Positions 9,762 through 21,078 of a stretch of 64,000 bases of DNA are shown here, piece by piece. Every line of letters starts with the position of its first letter. Positions within the stretch are counted from its first letter, which is position 1. The DNA comes from Lepas anatifera (Eukaryota > Arthropoda > Thecostraca > Lepadidae), in the NCBI GenBank assembly GCA_034440635.1, contig JAOTON010001528.1:916501-980500 (forward strand), read 5' to 3'. The position numbers and the translations under genes are program-made. The notes under the pieces were generated by a model. The model saw only the letters and a list, made by a program, of their open reading frames with translations, was not told the origin of the DNA and made no database searches.

Positions 9762-11499
9762 ACGGCCCAAGGATAAAGGCCTACTCCTGCTAGAAGCAGG
9801 CTCAAGGGAGTGGAAGGAGGCATAAGCGGAACTGGAGATTGCCCCACAGCCAGTCTGCAAAGTATGGCAGCAGGCCAGACGAGTCACACCAGCAATCTAA
9901 AATTTTCGCACCACCATCCTCCAAAAATTCGCACCAATATGCCACATACCAGGGAAAATATGCACCTATTCCTACCCCTGCATTGCAATGCTACCTCAAT
10001 AATTAGTCAGTTAATTAAGGGCTTTTTATAAGGCCCCTCCTGTGTCTTAACCCTCGCTCTGCCGGCACCCCGGGAGTTACGCGCCCTGCCGGCATGGCTG
10101 AAAAAACCTCCTCTGGTTTACTGATAGAGAACTTGAATTGTAGGCGGTCGTATGTGCCTTACAGGGACTCAAAAGGAACCTCAATCATTTTTCACCTTGT
10201 TCGTATATGTTTCACACATGAATTCCTATCAAATGTGCCTAAATTAATCCTTTTAACCAAACCTTGCAGTTTCATCCCGACCACAGCGCACGATGGGCCA
10301 GGTCGGCTTCAAAATCGCTTTTTAATCGAGAATCGACTTTTCCGCTTTGCAAACTTTGTTGGCAGTTTCCGACGTAGAAATGAACGGTGCATGGCGTGGT
10401 ACTATTGATTTTCATCAGAAATATTATCTTCTTGGTGAAAAACGCTGTCAAAGCCAACATATTCTGTGTTGTTCCGAGACAGCCTCCCAAGTCTACAAAT
10501 CGCGGTCCATCTTTCTTACGCTCCTGCGCCGTATATTATGTTGGTAAGAAGTAAATAACTGCTGGACTTGCTCACAGCTCTTGTTAACTTATGATCTGGA
10601 AGCAAAAAGACGATACATTTGTAAAATGAAACCTACTTTTTGCGCCTTTGGTGGATACAGGTTCAAGGGTATAATTCATTAACGCTTTTCCAAATATAAA
10701 TAGAGTTTCAAAAAATGTTCCACGGGTGTCCAGAGGTTTTGTCACGTCATTGGCACCAGAAACATCTTGCCATGATGGGTGAGCAGTTATTTTTTGCGCA
10801 TTTTTGCGCCAATTCGAAATATTTGGGTTTTAATGGTGGCATGCGCGCGGCCCACGGGCCCCGCGTCCCATTGAGCTACGACGGTTTGCTCTACTACTGC
10901 CAAGCACTGGATATGGCTAAAGCTATTTACTTAACATTTCAATTGCTGTGGGTGGAGAAAATAAGTCATTGAATGGTAACCTCAAATATAAGTCATGGAT
11001 AGGTTTGTTTCCGGCACTCTGTTTTGGGGAACACACAAATTGATTAATTAGCACATGATTCCAAGAGTATAGCGCTGTCTATCAGTACCTATTTCTCACT
11101 GAACTTGACCTGTACTGGCTTGTCTTCTTGAGCTTTTCTATGGTTCCTGGGCTTTCTGTCTTCCCTGGCGGGTTCAGATGACGAGTTCAAACAAAGGGTG
11201 TGTTTTAAAAGTGACCGACGCACACAGGGAGATAAGTCACGGCCGTCTGATTGTGATTGCGCCATATGGAGAAACCTAGAAGTGTCCCCTCTGTTTTTGT
11301 CAGACAACTAGGGTCAATGGACAGAACAAATACGATATCCATGGGGTACGTTCGTATATCGTATGCCTTTGCTGGCAAGTCAGTTGCTCTGGCACTGCAG
11401 TGGTGTGAGGTTCTCCCAGTGTTGTCGATAACTAGGACACCTGCTTTAAATATTGTGAACTAACCATTTTATCTAAAGAGGAATCTACCGCTAAGGAAC

Positions 11500-12420
11500 A
11501 CTTGAGAAAGGAACTGATTGGATGCATCGAGCTGAGTGGTGGTGTAAATAAGGTGACCTTGGAAAACCTGCAATATTATGTTGACAGCAAAAGAGGTTCT
11601 AACTTATCTAGTTCCGAGCTCCACAAATGAAAGGCTGCGCTTCGTGTTTTTCTGACAAAGGCAAAAGCACGTTGGAACGAAACAGGACGGCACAAGGAGC
11701 GCTTTCTATCAACAACAAGGCATGGCTTGATTCAGAACTGGAAGGCATATTTATGGGATCTTCTGCCCCTCAAGAGGCAACGACCTTCGTCATACGGGGA
11801 CGGCCCGTTCCCGATTTTGACCGACTGAAGTCAGCAGACGCCAAGTGACGTGCAACAGCAAAACTATCCACGCACCGTGCTGATCAGCTTTTGCATGCAG
11901 CGAAAAAGGCGATCAAGCTCTGAAGGAAGAAGAGATTTGTCTTACGTATTAAAGGAAGCAACAGTGACACCCTCTCTCCCCACAAAAGTGCGGAGACTAT
12001 TGCAACGGTCTGTGTCTAAGCCTCGTATATATAGCAGGGATGAGGCCCTAGCTGTATTTATCGATGCTCGGCACACCAAATTCACGTGGCAGTATACCCG
12101 ACTGTCGGCAAAGCAGCAAGGTGGATGTCTATCCCACATACAACATAATCCGGGAAGCCAAAGCTGCTTGTTTACCCGACAGTATAAATGTGGATCCCAA
12201 CCGGGCCGAGGTACCTCTGCAGTCTTTGCTGCCGGTCGTGAGCTCTTCTTCTGCTTCTGATCGCCTTTGGAAAAGAGCTCAAAACAAGCACCGGCTGGCA
12301 TCTGATGCTCTAGCTCTCCTGAGTAACGGCATCTCCCTGGAGCTTCCAAGATCAACTCCTTCCACGTCTGCAGCGGTTGGAGCTCCAAGCATTGATTCGG
12401 ACATGAGTGATGAGGAATAA
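11500..12420 (+). pseudogene. Broken transposon-like coding remnant inside the 10-14 kb element
   Basis: Two plus-strand frames appear to belong to one former protein. The first (to about 12110) ends with a segment that includes SRDEALAVFIDARHTKF. After a frame change the second (about 12100-12420) continues with VDVYPTYNIIREAKAACLPD and ends in an acidic tail. I recall similar sequences among uncharacterised repetitive proteins of invertebrates but cannot name the family. At least one frameshift separates the parts. Confidence 0.4.
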
Positions 12421-12429
12421 GCAGCGCAC

Positions 12430-14280
12430 AATGACCTCAGGTTGGTCCATATCACCTTAAGCGGGGCGTTGATTTAATGAAAAGCGTTCTCCTTGTAATC
12501 ATAGAAACAAATACAGGTCCAGAGCCGAATTCTTTATGGCTGACGTTTAATCGTGATATCACAAGTAGTATTTTGCTGACGAAGCTCGTTTGGTAGCATT
12601 CACGCTTGAGAGAATGAGATAAGTAATATTGATATCATTATTTTCCATAAAACGCCTACAACGCAATCACTAAGTCTAACTTTTCTTAGTCTTCTAAGTT
12701 TAGTTGACAATATAAACTTTCTTTAAAGCTCAATGATGCCAAAAACGGTCTTAAATTTCACAAATTCGACAGCAGACCTTATGGCTAATTTCGAACTAAA
12801 AACGCGCAATGTTAAAAGGGCTGGTGAGGTCAACTGATCACTCCCACACAAAAATAGATCCTGAAATCGAATTCAGGGCACCCAATAACCTCTCTGCCCA
12901 CCTCCATGATGCTTTCGGCTAATTATCTGAATAAAAAGCGATTTTGAGGGCCACCTGGCCCACTGTGCAGCGGCCGCCACCCGCGGCGCGCTGCCGCTTG
13001 CCCCGTGTCCCGGGTACAGCCTCAGACAGGAGGTGCCGGCACCTGGCGCCGGTGCCTGAGCGCTGAGAGTGGCGGCCGCGCCAGCGAGCACGTGCATTCG
13101 CTGTGGGATGGCGCCCCAACGGCGAAACAATTATATGGGACCATTTCAAAAGCGGAAAAGAAACTTTTTGACGTTTGATATGCCATCTGCATAAACCACT
13201 AGTCAATTGTCGGATATATCCTAGCAAAAACAACTGACGTAGCCCCCTCTACATTGTGCTTATACACATTGTGAACATAAATTTTCGGGGAATTAATTTG
13301 ACATATTCAGATTGTTCGTGCATAGTCTCGTCTTGAATACTGACGGAAAGATCGCACTTCGGTTCGCTAAACTAGCCGTACTGACATGCGCTCTACCTGG
13401 CTGTAGATGAAAGAAAATGGCATCCATAGGAAATGGATGTTTTCGGGGGATTCGAACACAGCGTTTTCACAGTGTGACGTGGTGTCAGAAATAGCTAAAT
13501 AAAAAGGAAATGTCATAATCTAGACATGCATGGAGAGAGGGTGTGTATGTTTTTCGTCATTCATTTTTTTAATCACCTGAGTATTCAATAAAATGTACAG
13601 GAAAATTCAAGGAACTAAAAGGATAGGGATAATTGCACCATTCCTACCAATGGATCTTTTTACATCCCCATCCGTTGGCTACCCTTTTACACGGCAAATT
13701 GTCCCTTTGCCATCCAGCTGTGAACCTGGCACAATGTCACGTTTGGCGTGGAAATCTCCCCTGCCTAACCACGATACAAGGAGGGTGGCCTGCGACCACC
13801 CCTCTCACCCCATTAGCCCCTGCTGATGTTGTCGAGCCCTCTGGCGCTGTCGCCATGCCGTCTGGGGACGTTTTCCAGGAAGCAAGCGTTAGAGATGCTG
13901 GCTGGGCCATTGTTCCGTATTTTCACGCGTGTCCTTATCGTCCCCTCGATCGCTATCAGCTGACCAAACCACGAACACTGTCACCCTTCTACCTGCCGCC
14001 TGCCCTGACGAGCCCGGTCTGTGTCAGAGGCTGTCGCGGGCCCCAGCTGGCCGCGGCACGGGCCGCCACTGCCAGACCTGAGTGGAAAAGCGCGAACATC
14101 ATCTCAATAACTTTCGCTTTACGCAAAAAGTTGAAAAAGGTATCTTCTTTCTGTTTGCCGGGAATGATGCAGAATTGACATAGGAACAGCTATTCCGAGC
14201 ATTATCATCGGGACGGTTAGTCGGATGTAGATATTCGCATTGAAACGGCGAGAGGAGGAAAAAACAGCACCGCCGGCAGG
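12430..14280. other. Interior of the candidate piggyBac-like element
   Basis: Open frames on both strands (for example plus 13593-14178) match nothing I recognise. GC-rich patches at 12955-13100 and 13980-14080 stand out from the surrounding AT-rich sequence. Confidence 0.3.
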
Positions 14281-14465
14281 GCGCGGGTTAATAGCCATTC
14301 AGCCATTATTTGTTTATTTTAAGTGTCACTAACCTCGCAAATTCGCACCAGGTTGATAAAATTCGCACCACTCCCTCCTGTCTCCAAGGGCACTCGCGCC
14401 GACGAGATCTCGTCGAAAATGCCATACTTTGTACACTGGCCTCACGGCCGCTTACCAGGTGGATG

Positions 14466-14680
14466 TCAATGGAAGTCAGATGGCTGAAAATGTCTGCAAC
14501 AGACAGCAGCATTTGAGCCTGTCTTCTTCCCAATTCTCAGTTTCAACTTCCACTGCTTGGACAGCACCTTATCCTGAGGAAACTTGTGAAAGCTGAGACT
14601 TCGACACTTTCTTCGGAAGGATACACACTGAGGAAGGCAGCATTTCTGATTGGATCTAATGGTTATCCGTCTCTTCTCCA
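14466..14680 (-). pseudogene. THAP-type zinc-finger fragment
   Basis: The minus-strand frame shows the THAP C2CH pattern in order: CCLPQC, then SFHKFP, a central Trp in KQWKLKLR, then CCRHFQPSDF. THAP domains are DNA-binding modules of host transcription factors and of P-element-type transposases. The frame stops right after DFH; beyond the stop the same frame goes on with residues that look like a THAP tail, suggesting a nonsense mutation. It lies 175 bases outside the candidate piggyBac end. It could be a decayed transposase or an exon of an unrecognised gene. Confidence 0.6.
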
Positions 14681-14739
14681 TTTTCTTTGAACTTTCCAAG
14701 ATTATAACAAACAAGAAAATAACGCCAGTCTTCAATATT

Positions 14740-16940
14740 CACGTCCACCCAACGTCACGTATAACCACGCTCTTTCACAACGAGTTTACCACGACGACCA
14801 CGACTGAAAATCCGTTACCATAGGAACAATGTAGGAACCAAGGAGTTTGTTTACAAAATACGCGGATATGAAGCAGCCGCGCCAGACGTCAGTCCCTCTA
14901 CTGGCGTTTCCAAAAAAAATCCGCCAGGAGCCAACACTTTCGATGACCGAGGCCAATTGCTTTGGTCGTAGACAACTGAAGTAAAGGTATCTTCAGGGCA
15001 GAGTAATAGAGAACGGGTACACCAAAGTTTAGTAGTGCAAGCCGCTAGATAAGCAGATCAAAAATACAAAAATATAGCTGTATTGCCACAATTTTCTCTT
15101 CAAAATTAAGAAATGTCTCGAATGTGAGGAAAACAACAGGTAAAAGCTCAAAAAAGAAAAATTAAATGTATTTTTGTCTCCATCATTTAGGAGAAACTGG
15201 TAGATTCTTCCAAATTTCTTCCAAACTAAGACTAAATATGGGCGCTCCAAAATAGCGGCAAACTCTGTGCTTTTTGTTCACTCAGTTTTCAATAGAAATT
15301 GACAACAATTAGGTATCGGGGGCATTTTGTTTGTTGCAAAGCTATTTATTAGACAGTTTGGTTTGCAACGGATGTGAATTAAGTTACGAAAACTTACCGA
15401 GATTGATTGCAGTCAGTTTGAACCCTTTCTCCTTTATCTTTTTTTAAGGAAAAGGCATTTTTGTTCTCAAGAGTCAAGATACTGACTGCGTGTTGGGCCA
15501 TATTTGTGTGCCAAAAAGGATCTCACTAAATAGAGTGAGTTCTTGCAGCCTGTTAAAACAAGTGATTGGAGTCCAGTTTGTGGAGAAGCCTTCCTTCCTT
15601 CCTGAGTTCTTGTTCAAAAGTTCAATCTAGGCAGGTAAGTTTGTATTCTGACTCCACACTGAATGATTTTGGTTACCTAACAACTCTGATTGCCTGGTTT
15701 GCTTTAGTTTGAAGACTAGCAACAGCTATATTGCACTCTGTAAACCAAAATAGAAATGAAGTGAGGTGAAATCAGTTAAACCTGTGCAAGGTTTCAGTAG
15801 TGTTTATGTTTTTGTTGAGCGGCTGCAGCATCAATTGTAGTCTACGCTGGAACACATTCCTTGTTTTTGGTGTGTTCTCCTAGATGTGTGACATGTGGAC
15901 TCTGATATCAAGGCAGCATTGAGTAATCCAAAAATTTTTCTGATGTGGAAAAGAAAATTGTATTTTTCTGGTCCTGTTGCAGCTGTGATCCAAAAACTTA
16001 TTAAGTGTGATTTCTCGAGACGCTAACTTGTGAAAACTTCCATATGTGATGCGTCTTGGGTACCAGCAGTGAGCTATTTCCAGCTGTCAAGATTGCTTAA
16101 CTTCTAAGAGTGGCTTTGTAGGTTATTGAGTTGCAGTACTTGTTTTTTATAGGTGTAAGAAATAGTCCCAGTTTCCATTCATAGTCGAGCGTGGCCACAC
16201 ATAGTTTTCGGATGCAATCAATATGGTTAGAGCTTTTGGCAATGGTAACCATTTTCAATCCAATTCTTGTAAATCCACATCCAACAAGATCTGGCAGGAT
16301 TTGGCATTGTGATGGTAAAGATTTCCCTTACAGTGCAGAGATAAAGGAGAGTTGACTGGAGAGGGTATAACTTTCTTTTTTATTAGACAAAACTAAACAA
16401 ACGTTGATAAGTTTTGAAGTGCTGCGGCGAGGAGCATGATGATGAGCTGTTAAGATGTGCCCTGGCCTCTCCCCTCGAATCCGGAAATGTAAAAAACACT
16501 GAAGATTATATATTCGGGCACAGCCCTTCATCAGAATCGTGGAGTAAATATAAAAAATTCTCAGTCCTAGTATAGCCAGACCTCGAAGTCTAAATGCATC
16601 AACAGAACAGTCAACCCTTAAACAAAACTTTAAACATATGTGAAGGGAGAGTGAAAGAAAACTTGAATGGTGTACCAGAAATGTTGACAAATTCAAGATT
16701 GAAGTGTTCTATTGGTTACAGATCCTTTTGTATCCAGCCAAAGTGCCATTGAAACCGTGATTGCTGTATCCTGAATCTCAGGTCTATCTGAATCGCTTCT
16801 AGCCCATGGAAACTGAGCCTTTAAGTTACAAATTAGTTAAGAAATAGATGAGAAAAAACAGTTAGGTAGGACTAGGTACTAAATTTGATATGTTTATAAG
16901 GAGCTGCAAAAGTTGGCAGAATAGCATGACTCCTGACAGA
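14740..16940. other. Intergenic, nothing recognised
   Basis: AT-rich DNA without recognisable coding, RNA or structured repeat content. Short hydrophobic minus-strand frames (15029-15250, 16328-16696) have no recognised features. Confidence 0.4.
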
Positions 16941-16944
16941 AAAT

Positions 16945-17110
16945 TTCAATTTCAATTTATTTATTCAATCGTCGACGGGTATTCCCAATTATGGACGAAG
17001 TCATTGTGATAAAATTATATACATACATGCACGAATTTGAATATTTTGTCTGTGGGTACTGAACCAGAACTGGTATCCCACTTGGACATAGTGGAATTCA
17101 ATCTAAGTGC
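16945..17110 (-). repeat. LINE 3'-end relic with (GAAATT)n-like tail
   Basis: On the minus strand the segment ends in AATAAATAAATTGAAATTGA. A short A/T-rich microsatellite tail of this sort is typical of RTE/CR1-like LINE 3' ends. No reverse transcriptase remains here. Confidence 0.35.
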
Positions 17111-17464
17111 AATTCCCCAAGCTGATAAGTCTTGCCAAGTTGGGATCGTGAGTGTGCACATTTTTAGCTACATTGCAAGAGAGATGCATGTAGTTTTGTC
17201 TAGATGCATATAGTTGCATGCAGGTGTAGTTCACCTGAAGATTTTCTTGGACCGAAACATTGAGTTTTACCCTTTCCTGATTTTTTTAAAGCTAATTGTT
17301 ATCCTTATCCGCACTGTGCTTAGCCTTTTTGTTTCCTTCATTGTAGCTTTGGTCTAGACATGGAGTTTTAGCTCACACACACACTCACACACACACAGTT
17401 TTAGTCTATGCACAGACCATGCCACGTCTCATCTGTGCTTTTGCACCGATTTTCCGTGGCAAAA

Positions 17465-17524
17465 AGTACAGCACTGTCTGCACAGCACTGTCTGCACAGC
17501 ACTGTCTGCACAGCACTGTCGTGG
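17465..17524. repeat. 14-bp tandem repeat (CAGCACTGTCTGCA)n, four copies
   Basis: Four near-identical copies are followed by a diverged fifth (gtcgtggcaaaagcactgtcg). Each unit carries CTGCACAG. No flanking exon was recognised, so its setting differs from the splice-site arrays elsewhere in the window. Confidence 0.7.
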
Positions 17525-17599
17525 CAAAAGCACTGTCGCTTCGCGTTCATTTTTTATTTTTTCTCATTCTAGCAGTGTCTCTGGCAATGTACTGGGTAG

Positions 17600-18040
17600 G
17601 TTTTAGCTTTTGATCCTGGTCTGGGGTTTTTCTTTTTCCTTTTAGAATTTCAAGTACTGACTACACTGCACACTTTTTAATGAGTTGTTTTCATTTTTTA
17701 GTCACTGCAAACAAGTTTGCGCCATTGAAATGTATTGGGCAAGCTACACTACGCAAAAGGAGAAAACGAAAAACGTCCTTAAAAACGAAAAAATGTCCTC
17801 ATGAAACGATAAAATGTAGTTAAAAGCAAGAAAGTGACAAACTATTTAGTTTGGTATTTGAGCCGTATTTCGTTTGTTCACTTTATGATTATTGTTTAAG
17901 AGTGTGAGGAAGTTATTATAGTCCTTACTGGAGCAATTGGCGGCGTTGTTGGGGTGGTTAATCAAATATTGAAGATATTTGGATAATTATTGTGTATGCT
18001 AGGAAGACCGCATTGTGACATTTGGCAATACACTTGCGTG
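17600..18040. other. Intergenic, nothing recognised
   Basis: AT-rich with a run of AAAACGAAAA-type short repeats at 17755-17815. No gene seen. Confidence 0.4.
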
Positions 18041-18044
18041 GAAT

Positions 18045-18345
18045 CAGTGGTGAATCCAGGACTTCATTTTGAGGTGGGGAGGGGGGCTAGTGGACTCGAC
18101 CACCACCCACCAACGCCTCAGATCAGTCTTCGCCTATGCACTCTCTGTATATGCCAGTCTAGCTAATAAAACCAATCTTGGAATGACGGAATGATGTAAT
18201 GCGTTACAGACGAACACATATAGCCTCCCCAGCTGAAGTGCCCTAAAACTCAAATTATCATCAGTCTCCGCCTATGCATTAGCTATAGGCACTTAAACAT
18301 GGAGGGGGCTTGAGGCCTTAGCCCTCTGCCTCGTATCCACCACTG
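18045..18345. mobile_element. hAT-type MITE, second family (CAGTGG ends)
   Basis: CAGTGGTGAATCCAGG at the left faces GTATCCACCACTG at the right, an inverted terminus of CAGTGGTGRATMC type. The interior is non-coding. Flanking 8-mers (CGTGGAAT and CACGGAAG) match only in part, suggesting an old insertion. Confidence 0.55.
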
Positions 18346-18965
18346 CACGGAAGCTACCTATGAGTGGTCAGTAGATATTGCATTCAGATGGTATCTTTTG
18401 AATGCTGATGTTTGCAGTGTGAAAAAAATCGCTGGTGCCTGAACTTTTGCATTCTGGTTGACGTAGGCAGATCCAGGGAGGGTTGGTCCAGGGCCCCAGG
18501 TGGATGCAGGGAGTTTGTCCAATGTCTTTCAGATTTTTGTCAAGTATATTTCTAATTTGATGATTGGATGTTGGTTTAGACTAAGTTTGCTTCCTTTTCT
18601 TGTCGAGTTTCTTGCCGCTTCGTGAAAAAGCGAAGTTATCGCCAGACTACATAGAACAATTCCCGTGTCATCTTTATGAAAAACATATTGAAAGCCTTAT
18701 TTGAGGCATCTAAAAAATCATGTTTTCCCCGCAGACGTGGAAATCCAAAAAAGTAACGTCGTGTAAAAATTGCAGATTATCACTATCTACGCAGTTTTAC
18801 GCAGACACGGTAAATTGAGGACAGGTATTGGTCCTAAAATTTCCAGAGTTCAACCGTGCGTTTATTATATTTAAGAAAGTAGTTCGGTCAGAGATGCCTT
18901 TTTCATCCATTGGTATTTGACCAGAGACAATTTCAGAAATTCCCCCTTTCCCTGGTGACGTTTTA

Positions 18966-19219
18966 CATAGGCAGGTCTAGGATTGCCGATCGGGGGGGCA
19001 CCTTCCCGAGGGGGCGCCATCCGGTCCGGGGTCGCCACTTTTGACGGGCAAAACCTATCAGATGGGCGCAAAATCCTATCGGTGGGTGCCGATTTTCGCA
19101 TCCTGGGGGAGGGGGAAGGGGTGGGAAGCGACATTTCAGGAGGCGCCGTGATAATTTCAGGGGGTGCCGAGGGTCGATCATGGGGGAGAAAACGTGCCCT
19201 CCTTGTCCGCCCCCTGGAT
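18966..19219. mobile_element. hAT-type MITE with 8-bp target duplication ACGTTTTA
   Basis: It starts CATAGGCAGGTCTAGG and ends CCTGGATCCGCCTATG. ACGTTTTA directly precedes (18958-18965) and follows (19220-19227) the element. An 8-bp duplication with CA...TG inverted termini is diagnostic for the hAT superfamily. About 254 bp, no protein. Confidence 0.85.
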
Positions 19220-19614
19220 CCGCCTATGACGTTTTATTATCATTGTTATATTAGTCGGTGTTGTTCGAAACGGTTTCGCTAACAGCCAAAATATTGTCCA
19301 GGCGCCCCAAATGATGCAAAAATCAGCAGGGGCGGGTCAGAAAGGGAATTATAACTCAAAACGAAACAGGGAACCATGCTGCCTCCTCTATTGGCGGTTG
19401 GTGTGTCATTAAGCCGGACAATTATTATTATTATCATTAGATGACTACTGGCATTCCTTGCTTTGCCCCGTTGGTATTCCATATTGTCCGCTTCTCCCAA
19501 TTTGGCAAGTGGATAACAAAGTGGCAACTCTATCTTTGGTCATGTAGTGAAACATCTGAATGCTCACGAAGAGTTCTAAGCACTCCCTTGATTGAGTAAA
19601 AAAAAACAACCATA

Positions 19615-19733
19615 TCACTCGCAGTGCTCCACCCCAGTGGTTAAAAGCGGAAGCCGAGACTGGGATTCGAACTCACCATCGTCTGATTTATAGACCATCG
19701 CTCTAACCGCTGCGCTACGCGACCGCCGGCGTA
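19615..19733 (-). repeat. tRNA-derived SINE (minus strand)
   Basis: On the minus strand GTAGCGCAGCGGTTAGAGCG (A box) and GAGTTCGAATCCCAG (B box) are spaced as in a tRNA, followed by a short body and a run of T at the far end. The head has the layout of a tRNA gene, but the 3' acceptor stem continues into SINE-like sequence. Confidence 0.6.
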
Positions 19734-20177
19734 CGGGGTGTACGCCGGGAAATTTGCGGCTTACATTTGCATGGTTCTCGGAAATCGATTTTTTTAGGCA
19801 TTTATGCACATCTGACATAAAAATACCAAATGGAAAGTGGAAAGGGCAGGGAACAGGCCTTCCATTGACGACGTTATATTTCTTCCAACAGCCATAGGCT
19901 GTGGCTAGCACGTGGTTGAAAATGAGCAATTTAACACGTAAGCCCTATGGAGCAGTCGCATTTGTACGCCGTAACAGTATATTGCTGCCAACTAACTTTG
20001 GAGGGGGCTGCTTCAGGGTGGCACGGTCACGTGACATCAAAACAGTTTCATGCCAGCTGATGATTGAACCTCGTATTCCGGAGATACTCAAATGGGACAA
20101 GTAAAGAGCGTAACCGTCAAGTAAATGATGCAGTTCGATGTAATTTTAGCAATGACACCAGCGGAGACTATTCTGGT

Positions 20178-20434
20178 CATAGGCGGATCCAGGAGTGCCG
20201 ATCGGGGGGGGCACCTTCCCGGGGGGGCGCCATCCGGACCAGGGGGGCGCCACTTATGACTGGCAAAAGCTATCAGGTGGGCGCCAAATCCTATCGGTGG
20301 GCGCCGACTTTCGCATCCTGGGGGGGGTGGGGGTGGGAAGCGACATTTCAGGGGTGCGCCATCGACCTTTCAGGGGGCGCCGAGGGTCGATCCTGGGGGC
20401 ACGTGCCCCCCCTTGCCCCCTGGATCCGCCTATG
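20178..20434. mobile_element. hAT-type MITE with 8-bp target duplication ATTCTGGT
   Basis: It starts CATAGGCGGATCCAGG and ends CCTGGATCCGCCTATG. ATTCTGGT sits directly on both sides (20170-20177 and 20435-20442). Its right part is copied at 26027-26239 as part of the duplication flanking the LTR element. Confidence 0.9.
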
Positions 20435-20765
20435 ATTCTGGTGCACTGAATTTTCACCACCGCTTGATTAAAAATTGGAAAGGTAATAGAAAAGTAGTAT
20501 TTGCATAGAAATAACATGCGAAACGGTGGAAAAGATATATACTCCGACGGTTTTCTACCATACTAAGCGACGGCGGAACGTCCAAATTTGTGGGGGCGCC
20601 ATGAGCTCTTCAACCTATAGGCGGATGCAGGGGGGCAAGGGGGCATGTGCCCCCGATCGTCTACTTTCGGCGCCCCCTGAAATGGTCACGGCGCCCCCCC
20701 ACTGAAAGGTCGATGACGCCCCCCTGAAATGTCGCTTCCCCCAGGATGCGAAAACCGGCGCCCAC
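20218..20765 (+). repeat. Left copy of 0.55-kb direct repeat flanking the LTR element
   Basis: This segment is about 99% identical to 26027-26573; the differences seen are a few homopolymer lengths and single bases (for example GTCTAC versus GTCGAC). It ends exactly where the left LTR starts. It holds most of one MITE, about 180 bp of unique spacer and the first half of a second MITE (from about 20615). Confidence 0.9.
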
Positions 20766-20977
20766 TGTTCTGGTCCCATCAGGGAGACACCTGAATTCCG
20801 TATGTGCGGTTTATTGCGGTGGAGGTAGCAGCCGGCCGGAGACACGCGCACACACTCACTGACCGCCTGACCCGTGAGGCGGGTCAAGACACGGCTCTAG
20901 CGTGACGTCACGCGCCAGCCGGCCCCTGATAGGGTGGCGCCGGGCAACCGATGCAGTGGCGTCAAACGAAACCCACA
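20766..20977 (-). repeat. 3' LTR
   Basis: About 212 bp, near-identical to 25805-26025. It lacks the 9 bases CCGACCTAG that are present in the other LTR near 25996. Confidence 0.88.
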
Positions 20978-21078
20978 CACGCCCCCTCATGTTCGCAAAT
21001 GCGGGTTACATGCGAACACAACATATCCCGAACACGTACGGCCACGCAAGACCGTAGACACTTGGATTGCCCGCAGTT

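Larger units (their letters stand above)
10047..14291. mobile_element. Candidate piggyBac-like element, decayed
   Basis: A 4.2-kb segment is bounded by TTAA at 10047-10050 and 14288-14291. Its left end reads TTAA-CCCTCGCTCTGCCGGC and its right end, on the minus strand, TTAA-CCCGCGCCCTGCCGGC. A subterminal block at about 10080-10125 (GCGCCCTGCCGGC, then GGCTGAAAAAACCTCC) matches the right terminus in inverted orientation. TTAA targets and ends in CCC are known features of piggyBac elements. No intact transposase was found; interior frames are broken. The call rests on the ends only. Confidence 0.45.

Noticed and set aside
12873..13233. GC-rich minus-strand frames as a host gene
   Set aside because: Two competing frames over a short GC-rich patch inside a transposon-like segment, with no recognisable domain.
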